Below are positions 16,678 through 25,585 of a stretch of DNA of 34,721 bases, piece by piece (positions within the stretch are counted from its first letter, which is position 1; each line of letters opens with the position of its first letter). The position numbers and the translations under genes were made by a program. The notes beneath the pieces were generated by a model. It saw only the letters and a list, made by a program, of their open reading frames with translations, did no database searches and was not told the DNA's origin. Source of the DNA: SIG78 sp045533055 (GTDB lineage: Bacteria; Verrucomicrobiota; Lentisphaeria; Victivallales; Victivallaceae); NCBI GenBank assembly GCA_045533055.1, contig JAZSHD010000115.1, forward strand, positions 1 through 34,721. The letters are read 5' to 3'.

Positions 16678-16705
16678 TTGTAAGTAAAACTGCTATATTT
16701 ATAAT
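16678..16705 (+). promoter_or_regulatory. Promoter for the ricT gene cluster
   Basis: TTGTAA (16678-16683), a 16-base spacer and TATAAT (16700-16705) lie 38 bases before the ricT ATG. The -10 element is perfect. It would drive ricT, the zincin, the NIF3 homologue, the polymerase and the GH95-like gene, whose gaps are all 21 bases or less. Confidence 0.6.
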
Positions 16706-16743
16706 GTAATTCAAGAAAGATAGTGTTGAGGATTTGTTAAAAC

Positions 16744-17778
16744 ATGAATAATTTATATTTGACCAAACTGCCCAACGGCATGACTTGCGAGGCTTTTGCC
16801 AATAACGAGATCGTGCTGAAAAGCGGCGATTATGTGATCATGAAGCGGGATTTTTCGCTGGAATATGTGGAGATCATCCGCAAGATCAGCAGCGATGCAG
16901 CTTCTGAAGTTACCAGTCAGCTGCCGGAGATCCAGCGGGTCGCCACGGTGCTCGACCGAGCCACAGCCACGGAAAACGAAGCTCACGCCAAAAGTGCTTA
17001 CCGCACGGCATGCACTATGGTCGAACAAATGCAGCTGCCAATGAAGCTGTTGAACGCCAGTTATTCCTTTGACCGCAAGCTGGTCACCATCCAGTTTACC
17101 GCCGACGGCAGAGTGGACTTCCGGGAACTGGTCAAAGAGCTTTCGCATGTTTTGGGCTGCCGTCTGGAGCTGCGGCAGATCGGTGTGCGTGACGAAACGA
17201 GTATTTGCGGCGGTATTGCGGTTTGCGGTCAGGTGCTCTGCTGCAGCCGTTTTCTGCGGGAGTTCAACTCCATAAATGTTAAAATGGCAAAGGATCAGGA
17301 TCTTTCGCTGACCCCCACCACCATTTCCGGAGTCTGCGGCAGATTGAAATGCTGCTTGAAGTTTGAGCACGAAGGCTATGTGGAAATGGAAAAATCCATG
17401 CCCCGCCGCGGCGAACTTTGTGAATGTGAAAAGGGTAAAGGCCGGGTTTCCGACCGCAATATGCTGACCCAGATGGTGACGCTGTCGTTGGAAGACGGCG
17501 GATCGGTCACACTCCATGCTTCGGAACTCAAATACCGTTTGCGAGGCAAAGCTCCGGAGCCGAAAAAAGTGGTCAAAGAAGAAGCCCCTGCCGAAGAGTT
17601 CAGCTATTTTGCAGCAGTAAATCCTGCTCCTGCCGCTCCTGCCGAAGAAAAAAGCAATCAGCAATCTGCTGATAACGAAAACAGGAACAACAAACGGCGG
17701 AACAACAACCGCCGCAACAATAAACGGCGGAACAACAATCGTCACGACAACTCCGGTCAGCGGAACAGTGGTGAATGA
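16744..17778 (+). CDS. ricT: PSP1-domain protein, RicT (YaaT) family
   Basis: In Bacillus, RicT forms an iron-sulphur-containing complex with RicA and RicF that affects RNase Y-dependent mRNA maturation; in Gram-negatives the role is not established. The 344-residue protein has the PSP1 C-terminal domain (about 100-250) with the conserved LGCRLELRQIGVRDE. It has the full cysteine set: CGGIAVCGQVLCC and GVCGRLKCC. After an Ala/Pro-rich linker, the last 35 or so residues are an Asn/Arg-rich tail of (K/N)RRNN repeats. Such a tail is disordered and basic, and fits RNA binding. A perfect-type -10 promoter precedes it. The next gene follows after 21 bases. Confidence 0.88.
   Translation: MNNLYLTKLPNGMTCEAFANNEIVLKSGDYVIMKRDFSLEYVEIIRKISSDAASEVTSQLPEIQRVATVLDRATATENEAHAKSAYRTACTMVEQMQLPMKLLNASYSFDRKLVTIQFTADGRVDFRELVKELSHVLGCRLELRQIGVRDETSICGGIAVCGQVLCCSRFLREFNSINVKMAKDQDLSLTPTTISGVCGRLKCCLKFEHEGYVEMEKSMPRRGELCECEKGKGRVSDRNMLTQMVTLSLEDGGSVTLHASELKYRLRGKAPEPKKVVKEEAPAEEFSYFAAVNPAPAAPAEEKSNQQSADNENRNNKRRNNNRRNNKRRNNNRHDNSGQRNSGE
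17692..17751 (+). repeat. 15-bp coding tandem repeat (Asn/Arg tail of RicT)
   Basis: Four consecutive 15-base units (17692-17706, 17707-17721, 17722-17736, 17737-17751) encode KRRNN, NRRNN, KRRNN and the diverged NRHDN. The DNA units share the pattern CGGCGGAACAACAA with synonymous changes. Copy number changes would keep the frame. Confidence 0.8.
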
Positions 17779-17799
17779 TCTTATTCAAGGATATTGCTT

Positions 17800-18705
17800 A
17801 TGCCGGAAAGCTTGCTTTTGAACGCGTCTGTCATTGCCGAGGCCGCCAACGGTTCGGTAAATGTTTTACGCAAGTTTGATCGCCACGGACTTTTTCCGGC
17901 TCCCGGCGAAGATGGTAAAGCGTTTGCTGCAAGATTGACCCATCTGGCTGAAGCATTGGCTGATTTGGATAAATCGCTGAAAAAAAATGGTACAGTCGAG
18001 CCTTGCAGCGGGATCAAACTGCAAAAAGATTCAACCATACCTGGCAATATTGCCAATGAAGCGTTGGAAAAAACCATTCAGCTCTACGATGTCAAGCCCG
18101 ACTGGGTGCCGGGATTTTTTGCCGACGAAAGTTTTGGTTTGCTCTGGGGCGGTTGTGCGTTGTCTGACCCGGAAAGCAATCTGGTTTTATTCATTATCCG
18201 CAAAACATTCCGCAAAAAACGCAAATTTCTGGTCTATGACCGGCGGGAACTGATGGCTCACGAACTTACTCACGCCGCCCACCAGAGTATAGATGAACTC
18301 AAGTACGAAGAGTATTTTGCTTACCGCACCAGCCGGAGCAGATTGCGGAAGTTTTTCGGCGGGTGCTTTATTTATAAGTTTGATGCCATGCTTTTTCTGC
18401 TGCCCATACTGCTGCTGCCGGTGGTTCAGCTTTTGAATGTTTTAACGCCATTGGTGCTGCCGATGGCATACTTTTATATACTTGCCGCACTCTATCCGCT
18501 ATTCCTGATTTGCCGCTGTTTCAATACCTGGCTTACGGCGGCAAAAGCCCGGAGTTTTCTCTGCAAGCAAGGCGTTGAGCGACCGGATACAGTGCTTTTC
18601 CGCATGACTGCCAATGAGATCGCCGCCCTTGCCAGAGGCAAGATGATTCAAGGGAACGATTTACGCTGGACTTTGATCAAAGAACGCCTGGAAAAGAAAG
18701 GTTGA
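17800..18705 (+). CDS. Putative membrane zinc metallopeptidase (zincin), family unknown
   Basis: The 301-residue protein has a zincin motif HELTH (H154, E155, H158). Glutamates in YEEYFAY (E170/E171) follow and could supply the third zinc ligand of the gluzincin type. The motif sits after a 150-residue N-terminal domain with WGGCALSDPESNLVLFIIRKTF. A hydrophobic block follows at about 190-245 (LFLLPILLLPVVQLLNVLTPLVLPM and YFYILAALYPLFLIC), probably two membrane helices, then a short soluble C-terminus. There is no signal peptide. I chose the ATG at 17800 because AAGGA lies 8 bases before it; the TTG at 17794 is too close. It may be a membrane-tethered peptidase facing the cytoplasm. I do not recognise a named family; M48-like enzymes place HExxH and helices differently. 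Confidence 0.65.
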   Translation: MPESLLLNASVIAEAANGSVNVLRKFDRHGLFPAPGEDGKAFAARLTHLAEALADLDKSLKKNGTVEPCSGIKLQKDSTIPGNIANEALEKTIQLYDVKPDWVPGFFADESFGLLWGGCALSDPESNLVLFIIRKTFRKKRKFLVYDRRELMAHELTHAAHQSIDELKYEEYFAYRTSRSRLRKFFGGCFIYKFDAMLFLLPILLLPVVQLLNVLTPLVLPMAYFYILAALYPLFLICRCFNTWLTAAKARSFLCKQGVERPDTVLFRMTANEIAALARGKMIQGNDLRWTLIKERLEKKG

Positions 18706-18710
18706 TTTTT

Positions 18711-19475
18711 ATGAATATTGCTGAATTTGCCGCTTTTTATAACGATTTGCTTTATATAAACAACTTTGCTGCCGACCCCTCCAACAACGGGCTGCAAATT
18801 TGCGGCAACGAGGAAAAACCCTGCCGGAAAGCAGCATTCGCTGTGGATGCCTCGCTGGCGAGCATTGAAAAAGCATTGGCAGAAAATGCCGATATATTGG
18901 TTGTGCATCACGGTTTGAGCTGGGGCGGCGGCATCCGCCGCTGGGCAGGCGTGGACGGCAGGCGTTTTGCCGCCATGTTTAAGGGCGATTTGAGCTTGTA
19001 CGCCATGCATTTGCCGCTGGATGCCCACGCAATTTACGGCAACAATGCTATTCTTGCCGATCTGGCAGATTTGCATGAGCGAAAGATGTTTTTCCCTTAT
19101 CACGGCATGGATATAGGCGTGCTGGGCGAAATGGCGGAAACAACTGCAGAAAAAGCCGCATCGCTGGCTGCCAACGGCAAAGAGTTCAAGCTCTATTTGT
19201 CGCCGCTGAAATCTGATAAGGTAAAAAAAGTTGCCATCATCTCCGGCGGCGGCGGGTTTGACGGCTTGGAAAGCTCCATTGCTGCCGGAGTTGATATGCT
19301 TATAACCGGCGAATTTGACCACACCATGTACCACATTGTGCAGGAAAATAAGATACATGTTGCCGCTCTGGGCCATTACAATTCCGAAGTCCACGGCGTG
19401 CAGAGTTTGCAGAAAGTGGCAGCCGGAAAGCTGGGTTTGGAAACTGTTTTTATTGATATACCCACAGGATTGTAA
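18711..19475 (+). CDS. NIF3-family dinuclear metal-centre protein
   Basis: This protein belongs to the NIF3/YbgI/DUF34 family (formerly 'GTP cyclohydrolase I type 2'), a hexameric metal-binding protein of uncertain biochemical role. The 254-residue protein is the short form without the inserted PII-like domain. It has the metal-ligand motifs LVVHHGLSWGG, AMHLPLDAH, ITGEFDH and LGHYNSEVHG. The ATG at 18711 has AAAGG 9 bases ahead and follows the zincin stop by 5 bases. The polymerase starts 4 bases after its stop, so coupling is likely. Confidence 0.92.
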   Translation: MNIAEFAAFYNDLLYINNFAADPSNNGLQICGNEEKPCRKAAFAVDASLASIEKALAENADILVVHHGLSWGGGIRRWAGVDGRRFAAMFKGDLSLYAMHLPLDAHAIYGNNAILADLADLHERKMFFPYHGMDIGVLGEMAETTAEKAASLAANGKEFKLYLSPLKSDKVKKVAIISGGGGFDGLESSIAAGVDMLITGEFDHTMYHIVQENKIHVAALGHYNSEVHGVQSLQKVAAGKLGLETVFIDIPTGL

Positions 19476-19479
19476 GAGC

Positions 19480-21051
19480 ATGCCGGAAAATATCGTTTGT
19501 TTGTTTGAAAAAGATTCTTCGCTATATTGTGTGGATTTTTCCGAAATCGCAGCGGTCGAAAAAACCTTTGATCTGCAAGCAGTTAATGGTAGAACTGCAG
19601 TGGTTTTTGACTGCAAAGAGCTTTTGAAAAAGCATGAAGAACTGTCGCAAATAAGTATAGAAAATATCTTTGACTGCAAGCTGGCGGCCTATATATCCGA
19701 TCCGGCAGTGGATTGCAGCAGCGTGGAAAAGTGTGCGGCAGCTTTATTAAAAGAAAATGTTGATGTGGCAAACACTACCCCCTTTGAGCTGCTGAAAAAA
19801 TTGTACGATTTTCTGGCTCCGGCAATGTTGGAAAAGCCCGTTTTCCGTCAGATCGAAATGCCGCTATCGCCGGTATTGGCAGCTATGGAAATGCGGGGCA
19901 TATCGCTGGATGGCAAAGGGTTACGGGAATTTGGCGATACGCTTGAGTCGGAAATCAAAGCTTTGGAACAAGCCATTTATCAGGCGGTGAACAAAGAGTT
20001 CAACATCAACTCCACCAAGCAGTTGAACACTTTGCTTTTTGAGGAACTCAAACTGGAACCCACCGGCAAAAAGACCAAATCCGGTTACTCCACCGATGCT
20101 GAAGCGTTGGAAAAAATGCTGGACGCCCATCCGGTGATCGGCTTGATATTGAAGTACCGGAAAATCACCAAAGTTTATTCTACTTATGTGGAAGGGCTTT
20201 TGAAATATTTAACGCCGGCAGGCAAGGTGCATACCTCTTTTAATATGACTGCCACGGCAACGGGCAGACTCTCTTCCACGGAACCGAATTTGCAGAATAT
20301 CCCGGTTGCTGGAGAGTTGGGCGGAGAAATCAGGAAATTTTTTCAAGCCCCGGCAGGCGAGGTACTTATAGATGCTGATTACTCCCAGATCGAGCTGCGG
20401 ATCTTGGCACATATCGCTAACGATCCGGTAATGATAAATGCCTTTAAAAACAACGAAGATATCCACGCCGTGACCGCTTCGCAAATCTTCAAAGTCGATA
20501 TCAAAGATGTTACGCCGGATATGCGGCGGCAAGCCAAGGCGGTCAATTTCGGCATCGTTTACGGCATATCGGCGTTCACTCTTGCCAACGATTTGAAAAT
20601 CTCCAAAAAAGAGGCCGAAGAATATATAGCAAGCTACTTTGAAAAGTATTCAGCCGTAAAGAGTTACCTTGATAAAACCATTAAGGATGCCCGGAAAAAC
20701 GGCTATGTGGAAACGCTGTTCGGCCGCCGCCGTTATCTGCCTGAACTCAAAAGCAAGATTTTTGCAGTACGCTCTTTCGGCGAGCGGGTGGCGTTGAATA
20801 TGCCCATACAGGGCACGGCGGCGGATCTGATAAAACTTGCCATGATTGAGGTGGATAAAGCCTTGAAAAATGCCCATTTATCTGCCGGATTGCTTTTGCA
20901 GGTCCACGACGAACTGCTGCTTTCGGCAGCGGAAAAAGAAGCGGAACAAACCGCTGAAATACTCAAAAAATCCATGGAAAATGTTCTGGTTTTATCAGTA
21001 CCATTAGAGGTATCCCTAAAAGCGGGTAAAGACTACTATTCAGTAAAATGA
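19480..21051 (+). CDS. polA: Short family A DNA polymerase lacking the 5' nuclease and most of the 3'-5' exonuclease
   Basis: The C-terminal about 400 residues are a complete PolA-type polymerase. It has TATGRLSSTEPNLQNIP, motif A with D300 in DADYSQIELRILAH, motif B RRQAKAVNFGIVYG and motif C with D477 in QVHDELLL. Normal PolA has about 900 residues; this one has 523. No 5'-nuclease domain is present. The N-terminal about 125 residues keep only a fragment of the exonuclease fold (VVFDCKELLKKH and IFDCKLAAYISDP) without the DxE motif. The ATG at 19480 follows the NIF3-family stop by 4 bases, and no remnant of a longer N-terminus is visible upstream. A separate 5' nuclease may be encoded elsewhere for Okazaki fragment processing. 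Confidence 0.88.
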   Translation: MPENIVCLFEKDSSLYCVDFSEIAAVEKTFDLQAVNGRTAVVFDCKELLKKHEELSQISIENIFDCKLAAYISDPAVDCSSVEKCAAALLKENVDVANTTPFELLKKLYDFLAPAMLEKPVFRQIEMPLSPVLAAMEMRGISLDGKGLREFGDTLESEIKALEQAIYQAVNKEFNINSTKQLNTLLFEELKLEPTGKKTKSGYSTDAEALEKMLDAHPVIGLILKYRKITKVYSTYVEGLLKYLTPAGKVHTSFNMTATATGRLSSTEPNLQNIPVAGELGGEIRKFFQAPAGEVLIDADYSQIELRILAHIANDPVMINAFKNNEDIHAVTASQIFKVDIKDVTPDMRRQAKAVNFGIVYGISAFTLANDLKISKKEAEEYIASYFEKYSAVKSYLDKTIKDARKNGYVETLFGRRRYLPELKSKIFAVRSFGERVALNMPIQGTAADLIKLAMIEVDKALKNAHLSAGLLLQVHDELLLSAAEKEAEQTAEILKKSMENVLVLSVPLEVSLKAGKDYYSVK

Positions 21052-21067
21052 TCGGCGGTTTTCAGCT

Positions 21068-23452
21068 ATGAATAAAAAGTACGGAAAACTTATCCGGCAA
21101 GCTCAATGGCACTATCCGCAGGCGGGTAACTGCTGGCAGGATGGCATGTTTCTGGGCAACGGCAATATCGGTGTATTATCTTACGCTCCGCAGCACTTGG
21201 AGTGGGTCTTCAACAAAGTGGATGTGTTTGACCCCACGGTGGAAGAAGCCATGAGCAAAAAGATCCTGCCCCATTGCCGGGTAATGGAATTACTTGAACA
21301 GCAAAAGCATAAAAACTCCATGTTTTTGCGGGAGCTGGAAAGTGCCCCCATGGAACGCTCCAGCATCCGCAATACCATAAGTGCAGCAAAAATGCGGCTG
21401 CGTTTCTGGCCGGGTTTGGGCTGGGCGGCGCCCCCGGCACCATTGACTGAACAGACGCTTTCGCTTTATGATGGAGTATTGGAAGAAAATATGACCTCCC
21501 ACAACTTCCATGTCCAATGCCGGATGTTTGCTCCCCGCAACAGCGGAGTTTTTGCTTTGCAGATAATCAATAACTCGGTTCGGCAGCAAACTTTTGTTCT
21601 GGATCTGATCCGCCCCGCCGCCAGTTTTTTACCGGCAGCCGAGTGGCACTTTTACGGTAATGGTACAGCGGCATTCACCCAGCTTCTGCCGGGGAAAAAG
21701 CACGCTTACGCTGTGGCGATAAAGCTCGTGCCCCACACAGATAATGCGGTCAATGCCGGAAAAAACATCTCAACTGACGCCATAAGTATTTCCGGCAGCG
21801 GCAGCTGCGATATTTTTACAGCGTTCAAAAGCTCTCTGGAATCAGATGATCCGCTGCAAGATGCACTAAATGAAGCAGAACTCCTTGCCCGCAAAGGCTT
21901 TGAAGCTGTGGAACGCGAACACACCCTCTGGTGGCACCGTTATTGGGACAACGCTTACGCCGACTTCGGCAAATACCACGATATTCAAAAGTATTACACC
22001 TTTGCTCTGTACGAAATAGCCTCCTGTTACGGTAAAGCTCCCATGCCGGGGCTGAATGGATTGTTTTACGGACCGGTCAATGAGGAAACTCCCGGCGTGA
22101 CCTTTCAAGCCTACACCCACGACCAGAATGTACAGATCCCGGCAATGCCCTTTTTTCCGCTCAACCGCACTGATCTGGTGGAAGTTATTGCCGATACCTA
22201 CCTGAACAATATAAAAACTCTCCGGAGCCAGACCCGCAAACTTTTCGATGCTCCCGGGGTGTATCTGCCATTGCAAATGAATCAGCTGGGGCGTGAATAC
22301 CCTGTCCGGCACTATCGCTACACCCTTTGCGGCAGTGCTTACACCGGTTTGATTTTAGCTATGGCGTGGAAATATTCCCGCAATGTGGAGCTTTTGCAAA
22401 ACAAACTTTATCCGCTGCTGCGGGAGTTTGCACTATTTTATATATCGCTTATGCAGAAAAGTGCTGACGATGACCGTTATCATCTGGATTGGAGCGTGCC
22501 GCCGGAGATCTTCACCTTTACCCGGGACGAAGCGGCAACGGTTGCCATGCTCAAAGTGGTGCTGGAAACCGTGGCAGAAACCTCGCTTTTGCTGAAAAAA
22601 GATGCCCCTTTGCGGAAAAAGTGCCGGGAGATATTAACTCATTACCCCCCTATACCCCAAACGCCTGACGGTGCCCTCTGGGCGGGCAAAGATATATTCT
22701 TTGACCACTATTTTTACGGCGGTCACATCCTTTACGCCTACTTTCCTGCCGGGATCATTGACGATGAAAGTATTGCCCGGAAAACCTTGGAGCTTATCGA
22801 AAAAGAATCCGTGGAACGCTCGTTTGCCGATAAAACCGGCTGCTGGCATCCTAATCACGAGTGGAGCATGTTTCTGCAAACAGCCGCCCGGCTCTATCTG
22901 GGCGATCGGGAAAAAGGCTGGCAGGGCATTGGACGCTTTTTGGAGCTTTTCGGCAAAGAAAACGGACTCTTTTCTCACGACCCGGTATTGATAATGCAAA
23001 ATTCTGAAAGCGAAGCCAATGAAAGAACTTTCCGGAAAAACTATCATTGCCAACGGCGGTGGATAGATGGCTCTCCGCTGGATTTGGATGATCCGGAACT
23101 GCCTTATGCCGCAACAGTTACGCCCAATAAAAACGCCAAACGCCTTTCGCCGGGAGTATTGGAAGGTGCATCGGCATTTCTCTATCTGGCAAGTACAGCT
23201 TTATTGCAGAGCCGTAACGGGATCATCAAAGTTTTTCCGGCAGTTCCGGAAAATTTCAGCGGCAGTTTTGAAAAAATGCTTGCCGAAAACGCCATAGAAG
23301 TTTCATCAAAAATGCGTAACGGCAAAGTTACCGAAGTCAAGTTGAAATCGCTTTACGGCGGCAACTGTCTGCTGGCAGATCCCTTTGCCGACCGGCAGGA
23401 AAATTTGCTTACCGTTGAACTGCCGCCCGGCAAAACAATAGTTTTACGCTGA
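21068..23452 (+). CDS. Cytoplasmic glycoside hydrolase, GH95-like (alpha-L-fucosidase/galactosidase type)
   Basis: The 794-residue protein has the plan of GH95. An N-terminal beta domain begins near GNCWQDGMFLGNGNIGVLSYAP, a large alpha-alpha barrel occupies the middle, and a C-terminal beta part begins at SRNGIIKVFPAVPENF. GH95 enzymes cleave alpha-1,2-fucose or alpha-galactose linkages by inversion. The exact catalytic residues could not be assigned by eye, so the substrate is open. Unusually for such an enzyme there is no signal peptide, so it would act on imported oligosaccharides. It starts 16 bases after the polymerase stop with a weak ribosome-binding site. Its last 9 bases overlap the convergent ppk gene. 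Confidence 0.65.
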   Translation: MNKKYGKLIRQAQWHYPQAGNCWQDGMFLGNGNIGVLSYAPQHLEWVFNKVDVFDPTVEEAMSKKILPHCRVMELLEQQKHKNSMFLRELESAPMERSSIRNTISAAKMRLRFWPGLGWAAPPAPLTEQTLSLYDGVLEENMTSHNFHVQCRMFAPRNSGVFALQIINNSVRQQTFVLDLIRPAASFLPAAEWHFYGNGTAAFTQLLPGKKHAYAVAIKLVPHTDNAVNAGKNISTDAISISGSGSCDIFTAFKSSLESDDPLQDALNEAELLARKGFEAVEREHTLWWHRYWDNAYADFGKYHDIQKYYTFALYEIASCYGKAPMPGLNGLFYGPVNEETPGVTFQAYTHDQNVQIPAMPFFPLNRTDLVEVIADTYLNNIKTLRSQTRKLFDAPGVYLPLQMNQLGREYPVRHYRYTLCGSAYTGLILAMAWKYSRNVELLQNKLYPLLREFALFYISLMQKSADDDRYHLDWSVPPEIFTFTRDEAATVAMLKVVLETVAETSLLLKKDAPLRKKCREILTHYPPIPQTPDGALWAGKDIFFDHYFYGGHILYAYFPAGIIDDESIARKTLELIEKESVERSFADKTGCWHPNHEWSMFLQTAARLYLGDREKGWQGIGRFLELFGKENGLFSHDPVLIMQNSESEANERTFRKNYHCQRRWIDGSPLDLDDPELPYAATVTPNKNAKRLSPGVLEGASAFLYLASTALLQSRNGIIKVFPAVPENFSGSFEKMLAENAIEVSSKMRNGKVTEVKLKSLYGGNCLLADPFADRQENLLTVELPPGKTIVLR

Positions 23453-25576
23453 ATTGTCCGGCTTGTCAGGGCGTGGTTCCGGCTTGATATTGGTGAAGAT
23501 CTTCAGCACTTTGCCTGCTTCTTCAGTGCGTACATCCGAAGCAAAGAGGTTGTAAATATTCTGCTGACTGCGGCTGGCTGGGTTGCTGCTTTTGGCTGAA
23601 TATTTGCCGTTGCTTTTCAATATGCGGGCTTTGAATTTATCGTTAAGCTCAAACGCCAGTATCTTCATAAGTTTCTGACGATTTTCCTGACGGCTCACCG
23701 GGAAGAGTATCTCGATGCGGCGATCCAGATTGCGGGTCATAAAGTCGGCACTGGAAAGGTAAAACTCTTCGCTGCCGCCATTGGCAAAATAGTATATGCG
23801 GCTGTGTTCCAGATAGCGGTCAACAATGCTTATAACATTGATGTTGTTATTGCCCACATCCGGCTGCAGACAGCAAATGCCCCGCACGATCAAATCTATT
23901 TTCACCCCGGCATCAGCTGCCGCGTAAAGTTTGCGGATGATCTCCGGATCGGTCAGGCTGTTCATCTTGGCGATGATCCTGCCGGGGCATTGAGGGGTGG
24001 ATTTTTCCATTTCCCGCTCGATGAGGGTCGTAAGTTTCCACCGCAGATCAAAGGGGGAGGCGGCGATCTTTGCCCAGTCGATGTCGGGGCGGGCGTTGCC
24101 GGTTATGATGTTGAATAATCCTGATACATCGTTGCAAAGCTCTTCGTCGTCGGAAAATATACTCAAATCGGTGTAAAGTTTGGCGGTTTTGTCGTTGTAA
24201 TTACCGGTGGCAAGATGCACATAACGCTTGATGGCATCTTGCTCTTTACGCACGATCAACAGGGATTTGCAGTGTATTTTCAAACCCGATATGCCGTAAA
24301 CCACATGGGCTCCGGCTTCTTCCAGACGGCGTGCCCATACGATGTTGTTGCCTTCGTCGAAGCGGGCTTTAAGCTCTACGATAACTGTTACCTGTTTGCC
24401 GTTGGCGGCGGCACGGGCAAGCATTGCCACCACCGGCGAATCGCCGCTGACCCGGTATAAAGTCTGCTTGATCGCCAGTACCGACGGGTCGTCAGCAGCA
24501 CCGGCCAGCAGCCGGATGACCGGATCAAACTTCTGGAAAGGCACAGCCAGCAGAATTTCTTTATGTTTGGTGATACTTTCAAAAATATTTTCATTTTCCG
24601 GCAACTCGGTGTTATTTACCGGCACCCAGGGTTTTTCCAGCAGATCGGGGCGTTTGACTTTGTTTATCAGCTCAAAAAGTGCCTTCAAATTAAGCATACC
24701 TTTAACGGTGTAGCGGTAGGAGCTGTCCAGCTCAAACTCTTTGGCAAGCCAGTTCCGCAGCGAACCTTTTGCCCGGTTGGAAACCTCCAGCCGGATGGGT
24801 TCCCGGGAGCGGCGTTCCAATAAATTCAGCTCTACGGAGCGGAGCAGATCGTCGCACTCCTCTTCGATGGCAAAGTCCATATCCCGGGTGATGCGGAAAG
24901 GGAAACTCTCCAATATCTTGCACCCGGCAAAGAGTTCCGGCAGTTCGCTTTCGATCAAATCTTCCAGCAATACAAAGGTTTTGCCGGGCACTTTATCCGG
25001 CACGGGAATAAACCGCTCCAATACTTCCGGAACTTCCACAAACGCAAAAAATTCGTTTTTATTTTCTTCTTTGCTTTTCAGATGTACTGCCAGTTCCACC
25101 ACGCCGTTTTTCAGCACCGGGAAGGGGTGGCTGGGGTCTACTGCCAGCGGGGTCAGCACCGGCAGAACTGCTTTGCGGAAATACTCTTTAAGGTGTTTGC
25201 GGACTTTGCCGGAGAGATTTTTCAGCTCGGCAATGCGGATATTTTCCTTTGCCAGAGCAGGCAAGAGCTCGTTGTAAAGTATGCGGTGCTGGTAAGCAAG
25301 GAGTTTTTCCAGCTTCCAACGCAAATGCTGTAATTGTTCAAAGGCAGTAAGTCCGGCAGGGTCGGCGGAGTGGTCGTTCATTTTTACAGCATGGCGAAGC
25401 CCGGCAATGCGTACCATAAAAAATTCATCCAGATTGCTGCTGAAAATAGCGATGAATTTCAAACGCTCCAACAGCGGCAGATTTTTGCACGCCGCCTCTT
25501 CCAGCACCCGGGAGTTGAAATCAAGCCAGCTTAATTCCCGGCTCAAAAAAATCTCTGTACCATACTCTTTTTCCAT
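23444..25576 (-). CDS. ppk: Polyphosphate kinase 1
   Basis: PPK1 reversibly makes long-chain polyphosphate from ATP. The 710-residue protein has normal length. The N-terminal domain opens with FLSRELSWLDFNSRVLEEA and SSNLDEFFMVRIAG. The autophosphorylated histidine is H435 in GLKIHCKSLLIV, and the second conserved histidine is H591 in RYLEHSRIYYF. Both lie in the PLD-like C-terminal domains. RFDEGNNIVWAR and HLATGNYNDKTAKLYTDL are also present. The ATG has only a weak GAGAG-type site and follows the amidohydrolase stop by 9 bases. The C-terminal end overlaps the convergent GH95-like gene by 9 bases. Confidence 0.96.
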   Translation of the reverse strand: MEKEYGTEIFLSRELSWLDFNSRVLEEAACKNLPLLERLKFIAIFSSNLDEFFMVRIAGLRHAVKMNDHSADPAGLTAFEQLQHLRWKLEKLLAYQHRILYNELLPALAKENIRIAELKNLSGKVRKHLKEYFRKAVLPVLTPLAVDPSHPFPVLKNGVVELAVHLKSKEENKNEFFAFVEVPEVLERFIPVPDKVPGKTFVLLEDLIESELPELFAGCKILESFPFRITRDMDFAIEEECDDLLRSVELNLLERRSREPIRLEVSNRAKGSLRNWLAKEFELDSSYRYTVKGMLNLKALFELINKVKRPDLLEKPWVPVNNTELPENENIFESITKHKEILLAVPFQKFDPVIRLLAGAADDPSVLAIKQTLYRVSGDSPVVAMLARAAANGKQVTVIVELKARFDEGNNIVWARRLEEAGAHVVYGISGLKIHCKSLLIVRKEQDAIKRYVHLATGNYNDKTAKLYTDLSIFSDDEELCNDVSGLFNIITGNARPDIDWAKIAASPFDLRWKLTTLIEREMEKSTPQCPGRIIAKMNSLTDPEIIRKLYAAADAGVKIDLIVRGICCLQPDVGNNNINVISIVDRYLEHSRIYYFANGGSEEFYLSSADFMTRNLDRRIEILFPVSRQENRQKLMKILAFELNDKFKARILKSNGKYSAKSSNPASRSQQNIYNLFASDVRTEEAGKVLKIFTNIKPEPRPDKPDNSA

Positions 25577-25585
25577 GATCTGCTC

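Noticed and set aside
17692..17751. CRISPR-like or non-coding repeat array
   Set aside because: The 15-base units have no spacers, keep the ricT frame and encode an Asn/Arg tail, so this is a coding repeat. I found no CRISPR array elsewhere in the window.
19315..19479. Longer N-terminus for the polymerase, overlapping the NIF3-family gene
   Set aside because: This upstream extension is in another frame of a conserved NIF3-family gene and shows no exonuclease or nuclease motif; the ATG at 19480 directly after the NIF3 stop is preferred.
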